Positions 23,867 to 32,570 of a stretch of DNA of 49,585 nt are shown here, piece by piece (position 1 is the first letter of the stretch; each line of letters begins with the position of its first letter). A program made the translations under genes and the position numbers. Below the pieces are notes generated by a model, which made no database searches, was not told where the DNA came from, and worked only from the letters and a program-made list of their open reading frames with translations. The stretch is from Prevotella sp. (GTDB taxonomy: Bacteria > Bacteroidota > Bacteroidia > Bacteroidales > Bacteroidaceae): the NCBI GenBank assembly GCA_017415455.1, contig JAFQGS010000107.1:1-49585 (forward strand). Direction: 5' to 3'.

Positions 23867-25888
23867 TTATTTAACAATGAATTTCTTACCATTGATGATA
23901 TATATACCTTTGCCTAATCCGCTCAACGCCTCCTGGGCTGTTGTTCCGGTCTCGTGCATTTGTATAAGTCTGCCATCAATGCTGTATACCTTCACAGGTA
24001 TGTTGTTATATTTATTAATGGTTATGAAGTCTTCTATTGCTGTTATTGTAGATGTCACGTCATTAACTTTATGCTTTGTGCCGTCCTTCTCTGTTGATAT
24101 CTCAAAGTAGGTGTCCTTGTTAATGTTCTCAATGTCCACTGTCTGTGGTGAGCCGCTGCCTGTACTGAACACGAAGTTTACATAGTCGTCAGATTTGTTG
24201 ATAGTGAACTTCTTGTACCACCATGTCTTACCGTTGGCTGTTGTTGTCTGAGTTATTCTGTCGCCCGGCCATGATGTCTTTGTAGGTGCGTGTGTTCCGT
24301 CTCCACCCCATGTCCAATAGTTGATGTTGCTCCAGCCAACGTTGTCGGCATTTGTATATACTGTTATCTCGTATGGCTGAAAATCGTATATGTTGTAGTT
24401 ATACGAGCTTATAGCGCTTACGCTGCCATTGAGAAGCAGTCCTATTGTGAGTGTAGATACACCCATAGGGATGTCAATCTCTGTATTGCTTGCTACAGCA
24501 GTGCTTGACGCTGTAGGTTTTGAGCCGTCCAGTGTATATACTATTTTCGCATTAGCGTCAGCAGTAACAGCAACCAGCTTTGCCTTCTGTGCCTTGTCGT
24601 ATGTGCCTGAAGGCAGGCCGCACCATGCTGTGTTCATGCTGTTTGACAGATAATATCTGTAGTGATGTCCAGCTGCTACGCGTGTGTATCGTGATGTTGA
24701 TGTATATGCGTCAGGTGTTGTACCTACAACAACCAGCAAGTCACCGTTTGTACCAGTCACCTTATTGGCATAATAAGCATTCTGCGATGCAAAGTTAGTT
24801 ACAGTGCTCTGGTTGTGTATGCCAGCCATCTTGCGTGCGTTGATCATCAGTTTGATGTCCTGCTTGCATGCCTGCCAGTGCTTGAGGAATACGCAAGGTG
24901 TTCCAGGCATTGCCAGCATGAACGCATTAGCCGCCAGCGTGTCTTTCTTTATAGGGTCTTGCTCGGCGTTGCTTCTGCGCTCTGTGTCGTGATTCTCAAC
25001 AAATGTCACCGCATAGCGCTGGTATGCCTTGTCTGCCATGACACTTGTGTTTGCAAGACTCTTCCAGTTGCCGGTGTTGATGGCGTCGCGCACTGTATAT
25101 CTGAATGGGAAGTCAAACACGGCACTTTGAATTGCGCCATCCACCTTAGTGGCATCCAGCCAGTTCTTCACAGTTGTTGCGTTGCCGTCCCAGTATTCTC
25201 CTACAGAGTATGTAGGGTTGGCGTGCTTGTTATACATTCCTGTATATGAGCCGGCATATCCCTTCACCATGTCGTAACGGAATCCTGTGTAGCCAAGGTC
25301 GTTAAGTAGTAAGTTAAGGTATGCCTTTACGTTGTTCTGAACATTCTCGCTCATGTGGTCCAGGTCGCGCATTCCGCTCCAGTCTTCTCCTGTGTCGTTG
25401 TTCGGACCTACTGTGTATCCCTGCTGTGCCACATATCCGCCGTCGTCGTTCTTGCACACGTCTGTTGCAAGCAGCTGATATGTCACGCCTTTATATGTCT
25501 CTGCCGGGAAGTTTACCCATGCGCCCATGTCCTTGCGGTGGTTGATTACAACATCGGCTATTGTTCCGATTCCTTTGCTCTTGAATGTACTGATGAGTGA
25601 GCGCAGCTCTGTCTCGTTTCCAAATGAGCTGTTGTAGTCGCTGAACCAATAGAGGTCGTCGTAACCCATTGACAAGCCGCCGCAGTTGGCGCTTTGTGGT
25701 ATCCATACAAGGTCAAAATACTGTGACAACTCCTCAGCCTGTGACTCCAGCTTGGTCCATTTGGTGTCTGAGAATGAGTCCCAATAGAATCCCTGAAGCA
25801 TCACACCGGGATATTTCTCTGGCCATCCCTGTGCATTGGCAAGCATAGGAATAAGCATAAAAAATAATGTGTAAATAAGTTTCTTCAT
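23867..25888 (-). CDS. Secreted alpha-amylase (GH13) with starch-binding module and T9SS sorting domain
   Basis: The 673-residue protein has a signal peptide ending at ANAQ (residue 20), a GH13 catalytic barrel to about residue 345, and a short C-domain. Catalytic residues are D206 in GFRYDMVKG, E231 in SVGEYWDG and D301 in FVENHDTE; the ADVVINH motif is also present. Residues about 435-490 resemble a chitobiase-type beta domain (YTLDGSKPTASS), 505-600 a CBM26-like starch-binding module with repeated tryptophans, and 615-673 a type IX secretion C-terminal domain (VKVYSIDGRL then GIYIINGKKFIVK). It is therefore probably exported to the cell surface or medium, where it would cut starch for the Sus system. 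A LacI-type operator lies upstream. Confidence 0.9.
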   Translation of the reverse strand: MKKLIYTLFFMLIPMLANAQGWPEKYPGVMLQGFYWDSFSDTKWTKLESQAEELSQYFDLVWIPQSANCGGLSMGYDDLYWFSDYNSSFGNETELRSLISTFKSKGIGTIADVVINHRKDMGAWVNFPAETYKGVTYQLLATDVCKNDDGGYVAQQGYTVGPNNDTGEDWSGMRDLDHMSENVQNNVKAYLNLLLNDLGYTGFRYDMVKGYAGSYTGMYNKHANPTYSVGEYWDGNATTVKNWLDATKVDGAIQSAVFDFPFRYTVRDAINTGNWKSLANTSVMADKAYQRYAVTFVENHDTERRSNAEQDPIKKDTLAANAFMLAMPGTPCVFLKHWQACKQDIKLMINARKMAGIHNQSTVTNFASQNAYYANKVTGTNGDLLVVVGTTPDAYTSTSRYTRVAAGHHYRYYLSNSMNTAWCGLPSGTYDKAQKAKLVAVTADANAKIVYTLDGSKPTASSTAVASNTEIDIPMGVSTLTIGLLLNGSVSAISSYNYNIYDFQPYEITVYTNADNVGWSNINYWTWGGDGTHAPTKTSWPGDRITQTTTANGKTWWYKKFTINKSDDYVNFVFSTGSGSPQTVDIENINKDTYFEISTEKDGTKHKVNDVTSTITAIEDFITINKYNNIPVKVYSIDGRLIQMHETGTTAQEALSGLGKGIYIINGKKFIVK

Positions 25889-25911
25889 GATATTAAGACC
25901 TGTTTTCGTGG

Positions 25912-25919
25912 CAAAATTA
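25912..25919 (-). promoter_or_regulatory. -7 box of the amylase promoter
   Basis: TAATTTTG on the - strand matches TAnnTTTG and gives a predicted start about 18 bases before the ATG. No TTTG or TTG is found 19-21 bases upstream, so the promoter lacks a -33 element and probably needs an activator. Confidence 0.55.
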
Positions 25920-25974
25920 CTAATAATGTATATTGCCTTATATTATTTTCTTTGATTTATTGTGCAAATAGTTG

Positions 25975-25988
25975 TGTAAACGTTTGCA
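25975..25988. promoter_or_regulatory. LacI-family operator upstream of the amylase gene
   Basis: TGTAAACGTTTGCA is a near-perfect LacI/CcpA-type palindrome centred on CG. It lies 56 bases upstream of the amylase -7 box, and matching sites lie at 55 and 57 bases before the GH77 and susC -7 boxes. The LacI-family protein at 35923 is the natural candidate to bind it. Confidence 0.7.
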
Positions 25989-26075
25989 TGTTCACTACCG
26001 TTTCATATTACCTGAATTATAGGTGTTTATGTGTACGGCTGGAGACGTAATTTGTGGAAGTAAGGATTTTTTTGC

Positions 26076-26106
26076 TTGTTTCTCTCGTGAAATATAATTA
26101 CTTTTG
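26076..26106 (+). promoter_or_regulatory. Bacteroidota-type promoter of the GH53 gene
   Basis: TTG at 26076-26078 and TACTTTTG at 26099-26106, 20 bases apart, match the consensus. The expected start near 26112 supports ATG 26132 as the translation start and excludes the upstream frame start at 26054. Confidence 0.65.
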
Positions 26107-26131
26107 CATGAGAAACCCAAAAAACACTAAT

Positions 26132-27340
26132 ATGAAAAAACTTAGAAGATACATCATCATGTTAGGCTGTGCGCTGGTGTGTGCAGCCTGTGGCGGCTCG
26201 TCAGATGATGGCGACGGCTATGTTCCGCCTGTAACACCAGAGCCCGATGAGGATAAGCCTCAAGTGCAAGTAGTAGAGAGGTATGCTGGAGGTGACATCT
26301 CATTGCTGACAAAGTATGAGACCAACGGCGCCAAATATCTTGACCATTCAGGCAAGCCCGTCACCGACGTGCTCACCTTCTTCAAGGACGCCGGCATGAA
26401 TGCCATGCGAGTGCGACTTTTTGTAGATCCCTCCAAAGCCTCCGACGAGGATAAGGGTCAGGGTGTATGCCAGGACCTCAGCTATGTCAAGGCGTTAGGA
26501 AAGCGCATCAAGGCCGCGGGCATGAAGCTTATGGTGGACTTCCACTATTCAGACTCGTGGGCAGACCCTGCAAAGCAATATACGCCAGACGCATGGAAAG
26601 ACCTCACCGACGACCAGCTCTACACAAAGATTTACGAATACACCAAGGATTGCCTGCAGCAGTTGAAGGCAGCGGGCGCCACCCCGGATATGATTCAGAC
26701 CGGCAACGAGATATCCTATGGCATGCTATGGGGCGTCAAGGGAAGCGCGAGCCTGAAGAAATGCTATGTTAACTCCACCGCCAACTGGCAGCGCTTCACC
26801 TCTCTCCTCATTCAGGCAGGCAAGGCTTGCCGTGAGGTTTGTCCTGAGGCGGATATTGTGATACACACGGAGAGGGCAGCGCAGAGCGACGTGATGAAGT
26901 CGTTCTATAACAAGATGAAAGCCGCCGGTGTGGATTATGATGTCATTGGCATAAGCTATTATCCCACATGGCATGGCAACATGGCAACTCTGGGCAATAC
27001 GCTGTCCATGCTGGAGAGCAATTTCTCAGACAAGAGCATCATGATTGTGGAGGTGGGATATAATCATGCTTATCAGCCAAGCGATGTAGACTACGACTAT
27101 TCTGCCACATATCCGGTATCCGACGAGGGGCAGCGCAAGTTTACTGCCGACCTCATCAGCATGCTGAAGGGTCATGATAAGGTTACGGGACTCTTCTGGT
27201 GGTGGATGGAGGCCAATGAGTACGGGCTCGACTGGGCTACAAAGCGCGTCACCGACTCTTGGTACAACGCCTCTATGTTCGACAATGCCACGGGTAAGGC
27301 GACATCGGCTTTGGACGAGATGAAGCACTTCATCAGATAG
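26132..27340 (+). CDS. Endo-beta-1,4-galactanase, GH53, lipoprotein
   Basis: From ATG 26132 the product is 402 residues with a lipoprotein signal (LVCAACGG) and an acidic proline-rich linker (PPVTPEPDEDKP). The catalytic domain begins YAGGDISLLTKYE. GH53 signatures include MRVRLFVDP, KLMVDFHYSDSWADP, the acid/base glutamate in MIQTGNEISYGMLW and the nucleophile glutamate in IMIVEVGYNH. Family members cut beta-1,4-galactan or arabinogalactan side chains of pectin. It is a single-gene unit with its own promoter and terminator, set between two starch-related units and without the LacI operator, so its control is probably separate. Confidence 0.9.
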   Translation: MKKLRRYIIMLGCALVCAACGGSSDDGDGYVPPVTPEPDEDKPQVQVVERYAGGDISLLTKYETNGAKYLDHSGKPVTDVLTFFKDAGMNAMRVRLFVDPSKASDEDKGQGVCQDLSYVKALGKRIKAAGMKLMVDFHYSDSWADPAKQYTPDAWKDLTDDQLYTKIYEYTKDCLQQLKAAGATPDMIQTGNEISYGMLWGVKGSASLKKCYVNSTANWQRFTSLLIQAGKACREVCPEADIVIHTERAAQSDVMKSFYNKMKAAGVDYDVIGISYYPTWHGNMATLGNTLSMLESNFSDKSIMIVEVGYNHAYQPSDVDYDYSATYPVSDEGQRKFTADLISMLKGHDKVTGLFWWWMEANEYGLDWATKRVTDSWYNASMFDNATGKATSALDEMKHFIR

Positions 27341-27359
27341 TACATACCTTTTTTATTAT

Positions 27360-27400
27360 AAGCGGCAGACTGGCGTAACGGTTGGTCTGCCGCTTTTTTT
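27360..27400 (+). terminator. Strong intrinsic terminator of the GH53 gene
   Basis: AAGCGGCAGAC (27360-27370) pairs perfectly with GTCTGCCGCTT (27385-27395), 11 base pairs with a 14-base loop, followed by seven T. Confidence 0.9.
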
Positions 27401-27486
27401 CTATGCCGGCTGACAGAAAGGTATGTGTGAGGTGTTGTGATGGCAGAGTGTCAGATTACCGGTTGAGGTGGGGAAGGACCTTTGGA

Positions 27487-27910
27487 AAAATTTCTTTTTT
27501 TTTGACAAACCGAACTTGCAAACCAGAAAAAAAGGTGTTCTATTTGATGCCTTTTCGCATTGCGTGGCATTCCTTGCTCCGCTAATTTCCTAATGTTAAC
27601 AAATCAGAATGATGCTGAAACGTGCGGAAAAGGCCGTTTTTTCAGAGCTTTTCCGCACGTTTCTCTCCGTTCAGAAACAGCCCTGCTTCCGTCATTACTA
27701 TGCCATCGTCACGTCATCCGGTATTAATCATGCCGGGATATATAGCATATGCCACTGCCATGCCATAGTAATGATGCTCTGTTTAGGCATCAAATGCAGT
27801 CCGTTTAGGCATCAAATGCAGCATCAAGTCAATGTAATGGCATCATGATATCGTATAAATGGCGGCGTCATAGATATGCCATCATCGTGTCATTTCATAT
27901 TAATGGCAAT
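27487..27910 (+). repeat. Diverged third copy of the composite intergenic repeat (R1)
   Basis: This gap between the GH53 terminator and the susF terminator has no gene. It shares a conserved order of blocks with the repeats at 38585 and 48579: oligo-T plus TTTGACAAAC (27501-27510), TTTGATGCC (27543-27551), a GTTAACAAATCAGAATGATGC-like block near 27596, a GTTTTTTCAG block, and GTCATTACTATGCCAT (27691-27706). Two GGCATCAAATGCAG units lie at 27787-27829. Overall similarity is low between blocks. The remainder to 28160 shows nothing recognisable. Confidence 0.55.
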
Positions 27911-28160
27911 GGCGCATGATGTTTATCCGAAGGGAAATTTAGTGTAAATATAACGTAAGTTCCTTTGCGCCAGTGTTTTATGATGCATTCAAGATAAACT
28001 CCCGGCATTTCCTCTTTTTCTGAGAAAAAACGGTGTTGTTTTTGCTGCTGGCATTCCTGTGTGGGTTTTTGCCCTTTGTTTCTCACAGCCGCAATGCTTC
28101 TTGAAAAAGAGACAGCCATGCCGTTTTCAGCGGAGCTGATGAGTGTGCTTAGGTTATAAA

Positions 28161-28196
28161 ACAAAAACAGGGTGTACCAAGAATGATACACCCTGT
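28161..28196 (-). terminator. Intrinsic terminator of the susCDEF operon
   Basis: On the - strand ACAGGGTGTA and TACACCCTGT (28167-28176 and 28187-28196) form a perfect 10-bp stem with a 10-base loop, followed by TTTTTGTTTT. It lies 24 bases after the susF-like stop. Confidence 0.9.
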
Positions 28197-28220
28197 ATGT
28201 TATAGTATGCTTGTTCTTGC

Positions 28221-29597
28221 TTATTGCTTTGTCAGGACAAGCTTGTTGTTACCCTCGTAGCTGATGTAAAGCTGGAACAGATATGTTCCCTCAGCAACAT
28301 TCAGGTTGGCACCGCCGTTAGCAGTAAGGTCACCATAGTTGTTGCCGTCGCCGTTAGCGCCACCCCAGCTGATTGTCCAGTCGTGGTTCATGCGGAACTT
28401 CAAACCGCCGGCAGTAACTGTTGCTGTTGCCTCCCAGCACTTGTTTGTAGTGTTGTATGTCATGTCAACATCGCCACCCCAACCGTTGAAGTCGCCGATG
28501 ATGCTTATAACATCCACCTTCTGCAGACTGTAAGTCATAGCTGCCGCATCTACGTTTATCTGATAGAAACCAGTTACTCCAGGAATGTTAGGACCGCCGT
28601 CGGTTGTCAGAACACCGTCGCTTACATACTCATAGTCGTTGTCCCAGTTGTCTGCGTTTGGCTTGAACTTGAACTCTCCGTCAAGATAGTAGTAACCCTG
28701 ATATTTTCCGTCGAAGTTAGCGCCGCGCAGTGGGTTAGATGTAGACCATCCACTGTCGTTACCGATTTCGTAGATGAACTCGCTGAACTCAAGCTTAACG
28801 ATTTCGTATGTGTAGTCCATCATGTTTATGGTCATGCGATAAAGACCTGGAGCCTCAATCTTACCAGCCTTAGCCTGGTCTGTGATGAGGTTGCCGGCAG
28901 GACTTGAGTCGCCGTCCACAGCAATACCTACAACGCCTTCTGGCTGGTTCTCGATAGCCCAAGGACCTCCTGCGTCAAGACATGTTTGAGGAATAATCTT
29001 CCAGTATTGGTTCTCTGCTGTAACAGTGAATGTAGCAGTGAATACAGGATCCTCGTAAACGTCCTTGCCTGAGTGTGTGAACTGGATAAGAGCGTCAGCG
29101 CTCCAGCCATTCATGTCGCCTATCAGGTAGTAAGCACTTGCGATGAATGGAGCTGTCAATGTAACAGTAATTGTTGATGAGCCTTCAGCCTTTATTGACT
29201 GGCCGCCAACATTCACGTATGCAGTGATGTCCATAGGAATCTCACGTGCCACAGGGCGTTTGCCATAGAGAGTAACTACGGCAGCCTGGAGGTCGGCAGC
29301 AGCAACCTTGCATGTGCTGCTTGCGTCGAGCACCACGCTGGATGTCTTGTCTGCGTTCCAGAGAGTAACTTTGTATGTGGTTGTTGCGTTGTCAGCAACG
29401 GTCACGGCAGAGTTGAACAGCTTTACGCTGTCTTCTGTCAGTTCAGCATAGTCTACCGCACTTGCCTGTGATACAGAAAGTGCAACAGACTTTGTGTCTT
29501 CCTGCTCGTTTGTCATTGGGTCTGCCCAGTCGTCATAACTCTCTGTACAGCTGACCATGAGCAGTGCTATGCCTAATGAATAAAATATCTTTTTCAT
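28221..29597 (-). CDS. susF: SusF-like starch-binding outer-membrane lipoprotein
   Basis: The 458-residue protein has a lipobox (LLMVSC, cysteine at 17) and tandem beta modules. An N-terminal Ig-like domain is followed by SusF-type starch-binding modules with YYLIGDMNGWSAD near residue 155 and a C-terminal module with VISIIGDFNGWGGD near residue 367; the GDxNGW motif is characteristic of SusE/SusF. These proteins hold starch at the cell surface next to the SusCD importer. It is the last gene of the susC-D-E-F operon and is separated from susE by a 62-base gap with a hairpin. Confidence 0.85.
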   Translation of the reverse strand: MKKIFYSLGIALLMVSCTESYDDWADPMTNEQEDTKSVALSVSQASAVDYAELTEDSVKLFNSAVTVADNATTTYKVTLWNADKTSSVVLDASSTCKVAAADLQAAVVTLYGKRPVAREIPMDITAYVNVGGQSIKAEGSSTITVTLTAPFIASAYYLIGDMNGWSADALIQFTHSGKDVYEDPVFTATFTVTAENQYWKIIPQTCLDAGGPWAIENQPEGVVGIAVDGDSSPAGNLITDQAKAGKIEAPGLYRMTINMMDYTYEIVKLEFSEFIYEIGNDSGWSTSNPLRGANFDGKYQGYYYLDGEFKFKPNADNWDNDYEYVSDGVLTTDGGPNIPGVTGFYQINVDAAAMTYSLQKVDVISIIGDFNGWGGDVDMTYNTTNKCWEATATVTAGGLKFRMNHDWTISWGGANGDGNNYGDLTANGGANLNVAEGTYLFQLYISYEGNNKLVLTKQ

Positions 29598-29616
29598 ATC
29601 TTTATTTTTTTATTAG

Positions 29617-29648
29617 GTGACGGACGATGCTGTGACACCATCCGTCAC
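29617..29648 (-). other. Intercistronic hairpin between susE-like and susF-like genes
   Basis: GTGACGGA and TCCGTCAC (29617-29624 and 29641-29648) form a perfect 8-bp stem with a 16-base loop on the - strand message, not followed by a T-run in that direction. It is more likely a processing or stability element than a terminator. Confidence 0.5.
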
Positions 29649-29659
29649 GTTTATTTTTT

Positions 29660-30847
29660 TTATTGTGCCATGAAAATGTATGAGCCTGTAATATCGTTGA
29701 AGAATACCTTGTAAGAACCTGCAACGATTGGGATGTTTGCGCCATTCTGAGTACCTGTACCGAATGGGAAGGTGTCTGTACCCCAGTTTGTATCCCAGTT
29801 ACCGATAGTAAACTTGATACCACCGTCAGCGTCTGTTGTCACGTCGGCTGTCCAGATGTGGTTCTCGCTGCTTACTGTCTCTACAGGAGACATTGCTGTG
29901 CCGGCAACATCCCATGCGTTAAGGTCGCCAGAGAGGTAGATAGCACTGTAAACACTTGGTGTGATGTCTGCCTTGACAATCTCGCAAGACTTCTCCTTTG
30001 TGTCCACTGTGATGGTGTAGTATCCGGCATTGGTAATCGTGATGTTACCAGTGTCGTCGTCACCGTTTCTGTAGTGTGTGCCCATGTCTGAGCCATTACC
30101 GCAGATTCCGTAGTCCCAGCTGCCGAGAGTCTCAATAATCTTGAACTCTGCATTGTCTGGGAAGAAACCGGTGTACTCGATAATACCCTCACCTGTCTTC
30201 TTGTCATACTCAACACCTGCCTTTGTGAACATAGGAATCATGCTGGTACCTACAGCGTCTGCACCGTTTGTCCACTTGCCGTCACCGATGCAACCACCGA
30301 TGAGATACCATATCTGAGGCTGAGCGTCTTTGAGCTCTACATAGTAAGGAGCAACAGTTATCTCAACAACATTAGAGTAGATGGTATTTGCGTTGAGGGT
30401 GCTGCTTGCGCGAGCATATACCTTCTGTGTAGCAGGAACCTCTGCCTCTGGCCACAATGCTATCTGCTGCAGAGCCTTAGCAAGCTTTTCTGCGCTGATG
30501 CTTCCGTTGCAGGCTGTGAAGATGTCGTCAATGATGGCATAGTTGGCAACTGTCTCGCCGCTTTCGTCTGCAGCAGCCTCGTCAGTGCTTACTGTCCATG
30601 TGTTTGTAAGAGAGAACTCCATCTGATATTGTGCAGCAACAGGGAAGCCGTAGTCTGGCTGTGACCATGCGAAGCTGAGAGCAGAAGATGTTCCCAAGTC
30701 GATGTTAGATGCCGCATAGGCTGGCTTGTTCAATTTGAACGTGCTGGGCGACTGTAGTGTCGGGTTAGAGTCGTTGTCGTCGCTGCAGGCTGTCATGAAG
30801 ACAATTCCGCAGAGAAGCAGCATAGCCGATTTTATTATATTTTTCAT
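29660..30847 (-). CDS. susE: SusE-like starch-binding outer-membrane lipoprotein
   Basis: The 395-residue protein has a lipobox (FMTACSDD), an N-terminal SusE Ig-like domain with FKLNKPAYAASNIDLGTSSALSF (quoted in part) and the SFAWSQPDYG motif, and then starch-binding modules with QIWYLIGGCIGDGKW and AIYLSGDLNAWDV. It lies 57 bases after susD and precedes susF. SusE and SusF differ in module number and are thought to tune the length and type of glucan kept at the surface. Confidence 0.85.
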   Translation of the reverse strand: MKNIIKSAMLLLCGIVFMTACSDDNDSNPTLQSPSTFKLNKPAYAASNIDLGTSSALSFAWSQPDYGFPVAAQYQMEFSLTNTWTVSTDEAAADESGETVANYAIIDDIFTACNGSISAEKLAKALQQIALWPEAEVPATQKVYARASSTLNANTIYSNVVEITVAPYYVELKDAQPQIWYLIGGCIGDGKWTNGADAVGTSMIPMFTKAGVEYDKKTGEGIIEYTGFFPDNAEFKIIETLGSWDYGICGNGSDMGTHYRNGDDDTGNITITNAGYYTITVDTKEKSCEIVKADITPSVYSAIYLSGDLNAWDVAGTAMSPVETVSSENHIWTADVTTDADGGIKFTIGNWDTNWGTDTFPFGTGTQNGANIPIVAGSYKVFFNDITGSYIFMAQ

Positions 30848-30904
30848 ATTGTTTCTTTTTTATTTATTGTTTAACAATACTCTTGTTTTTTACTTTCAAG
30901 CGGC

Positions 30905-32551
30905 TTAGTAACCTGGGTTCTGTGTTATCGCACCCTTTACCTGAGCTGCAGGAATAGCGAAGATGTTTCTGTCGGCAGAGAAGTTGCGGCCGTTCTTTGT
31001 GCCACCCTTCCAAGACCATACATAGTCTGAGTTTCCACCGAACTTGCCGAAACGTACAAGGTCTACACGGCGGCGACCCTCGAAGTAGAACTCGCGGCTC
31101 CACTCGTCAAGAATCTCATTAAGTGTGTAGGCTGCCTTTTCGCTTGCATTCGCACGTTTGCGTAGGTCGTTGATAGCCTGTGTGCCTTCTCCTGTTGTAG
31201 CGCCGCCGTTAAGACGTGCTGTAGCCTCGGCGTATGTAAGATAAGCCTCTGCTGTACGGAATAAGAAGAAGTCCATGTCTGGGAATGTAGCGTCGTTACC
31301 TGCTGCGCCGTTTGTCTTGAAGTTAGTGAACTTAGCAACAGCGTATCCGTCTTTGAAGTCGCCAGAGTAACCCAGCTGGTTGTAGATGCTCTCGCGGCCA
31401 ACACCGTCGAACAGTGCGCGGTCGTCACCTGCAGCCTCTGACATGTTGTATGACTCTACCTGTGGTGCGTCGCCATTAGGGAAGAACTTCAAGATGAGTT
31501 CTGCGCGAGCCTTGTTACCGCCCCAGTTCTGGTCTGTTCCGTTTGTTGCAACAGGTTGTGCAGGATTAGAGTGCATGTCACCGTCGTATGTAGACGCCAT
31601 GAGGAATAGAGATGTTCCCCAGCTTGTTGTTGTCAAACCGTCCTGAAGTATTGGGAACACACCCTCGTATGCTGCGTCAGTCTCACCATTGTCGCCCATG
31701 AAGAGCATCTGGTATGCTGTCCATAATCCTTTCTGCTCTTCTCCATTTTCGTCTGTGTATGTAAACTCAACACCCTTTGTGTTCAGGCGATAAGAAGATG
31801 ACATAACTTTCTTTGCATATTCAGCAGCCTTAGCCCACTGTGCAGTGCCAGTGTAAACCTCTGCGTTGAGATAGAGGCGTGAGAGGAGCATCCAGCAAGC
31901 AGCCTTGTCAACGCGGCCGTAGTTGGCGTCAGAAGACTTCTTTGCCTTTGCCTCAGAGAGATTTGCCTCAAGGTCGAGCAACTCACCTTCTATCCATGTG
32001 TATGCCTCAGCGCGTGTGAGACGCACAGGCTGTGCAAGTGATGTGGCAAACGGAATGTTTCCGTAAGCGTCCATCAGCAGATAGTAGTGAAGAGCACGGA
32101 TGAAACGTATCTCGGCTGTCATTGTTGCATCATGGTCTGCGGCAACGTTAAGATACTGGTTGCAATAAGAGATACCAGTAGTAAGACGTGCATAGTAGCC
32201 ATTCAACATAGGATGAGATGCATCGTATGTGTTATAGCAGAAACTCTCAATACCTGCGTCACCCCAGTGGCAGATAGCCTCGTCAGAGGTAAGCTCGTTA
32301 GAGTTCCACATCTGACGAACGAAACCTGTTGTTCCGCCGTCAAGACCGTCAATGTCGCAGTCGCCGTTTGCTCCACCATTACCGGCAAGAGCTATGTTTG
32401 CATAACATTTGTTAAACAAACCCTCTACATCATATTCGAGCGAAAGATTAGGGTTGATAGGCTCAACATCCAAGTCACTCGTACAAGATGTCATTCCGAA
32501 TGCCAGTGCAAAAGCTGCGGCAGGAATAATATTCTTAATATATCTTTTCAT
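30905..32551 (-). CDS. susD: SusD/RagB-family nutrient-binding lipoprotein
   Basis: The 548-residue lipoprotein (lipobox MTSC, cysteine at 23) has the SusD architecture: an N-terminal helical TPR scaffold including FIRALHYYLLMDAYGNIPF, a central loop region, and the C-terminal signature INDLRKRAN...EWSREFYFEGRRRVDLVRFGKF (the two parts quoted separately). It would cap the SusC barrel at the outer membrane and bind starch. It directly follows the SusC gene with a 19-base gap. Confidence 0.95.
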   Translation of the reverse strand: MKRYIKNIIPAAAFALAFGMTSCTSDLDVEPINPNLSLEYDVEGLFNKCYANIALAGNGGANGDCDIDGLDGGTTGFVRQMWNSNELTSDEAICHWGDAGIESFCYNTYDASHPMLNGYYARLTTGISYCNQYLNVAADHDATMTAEIRFIRALHYYLLMDAYGNIPFATSLAQPVRLTRAEAYTWIEGELLDLEANLSEAKAKKSSDANYGRVDKAACWMLLSRLYLNAEVYTGTAQWAKAAEYAKKVMSSSYRLNTKGVEFTYTDENGEEQKGLWTAYQMLFMGDNGETDAAYEGVFPILQDGLTTTSWGTSLFLMASTYDGDMHSNPAQPVATNGTDQNWGGNKARAELILKFFPNGDAPQVESYNMSEAAGDDRALFDGVGRESIYNQLGYSGDFKDGYAVAKFTNFKTNGAAGNDATFPDMDFFLFRTAEAYLTYAEATARLNGGATTGEGTQAINDLRKRANASEKAAYTLNEILDEWSREFYFEGRRRVDLVRFGKFGGNSDYVWSWKGGTKNGRNFSADRNIFAIPAAQVKGAITQNPGY

Positions 32552-32570
32552 GACTATTTGTTTTATAGGG

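Noticed and set aside
27609..27848. Open frame of 79 codons in the gap after the GH53 gene
   Set aside because: It lies across the diverged repeat R1 and encodes repeat-derived sequence only.
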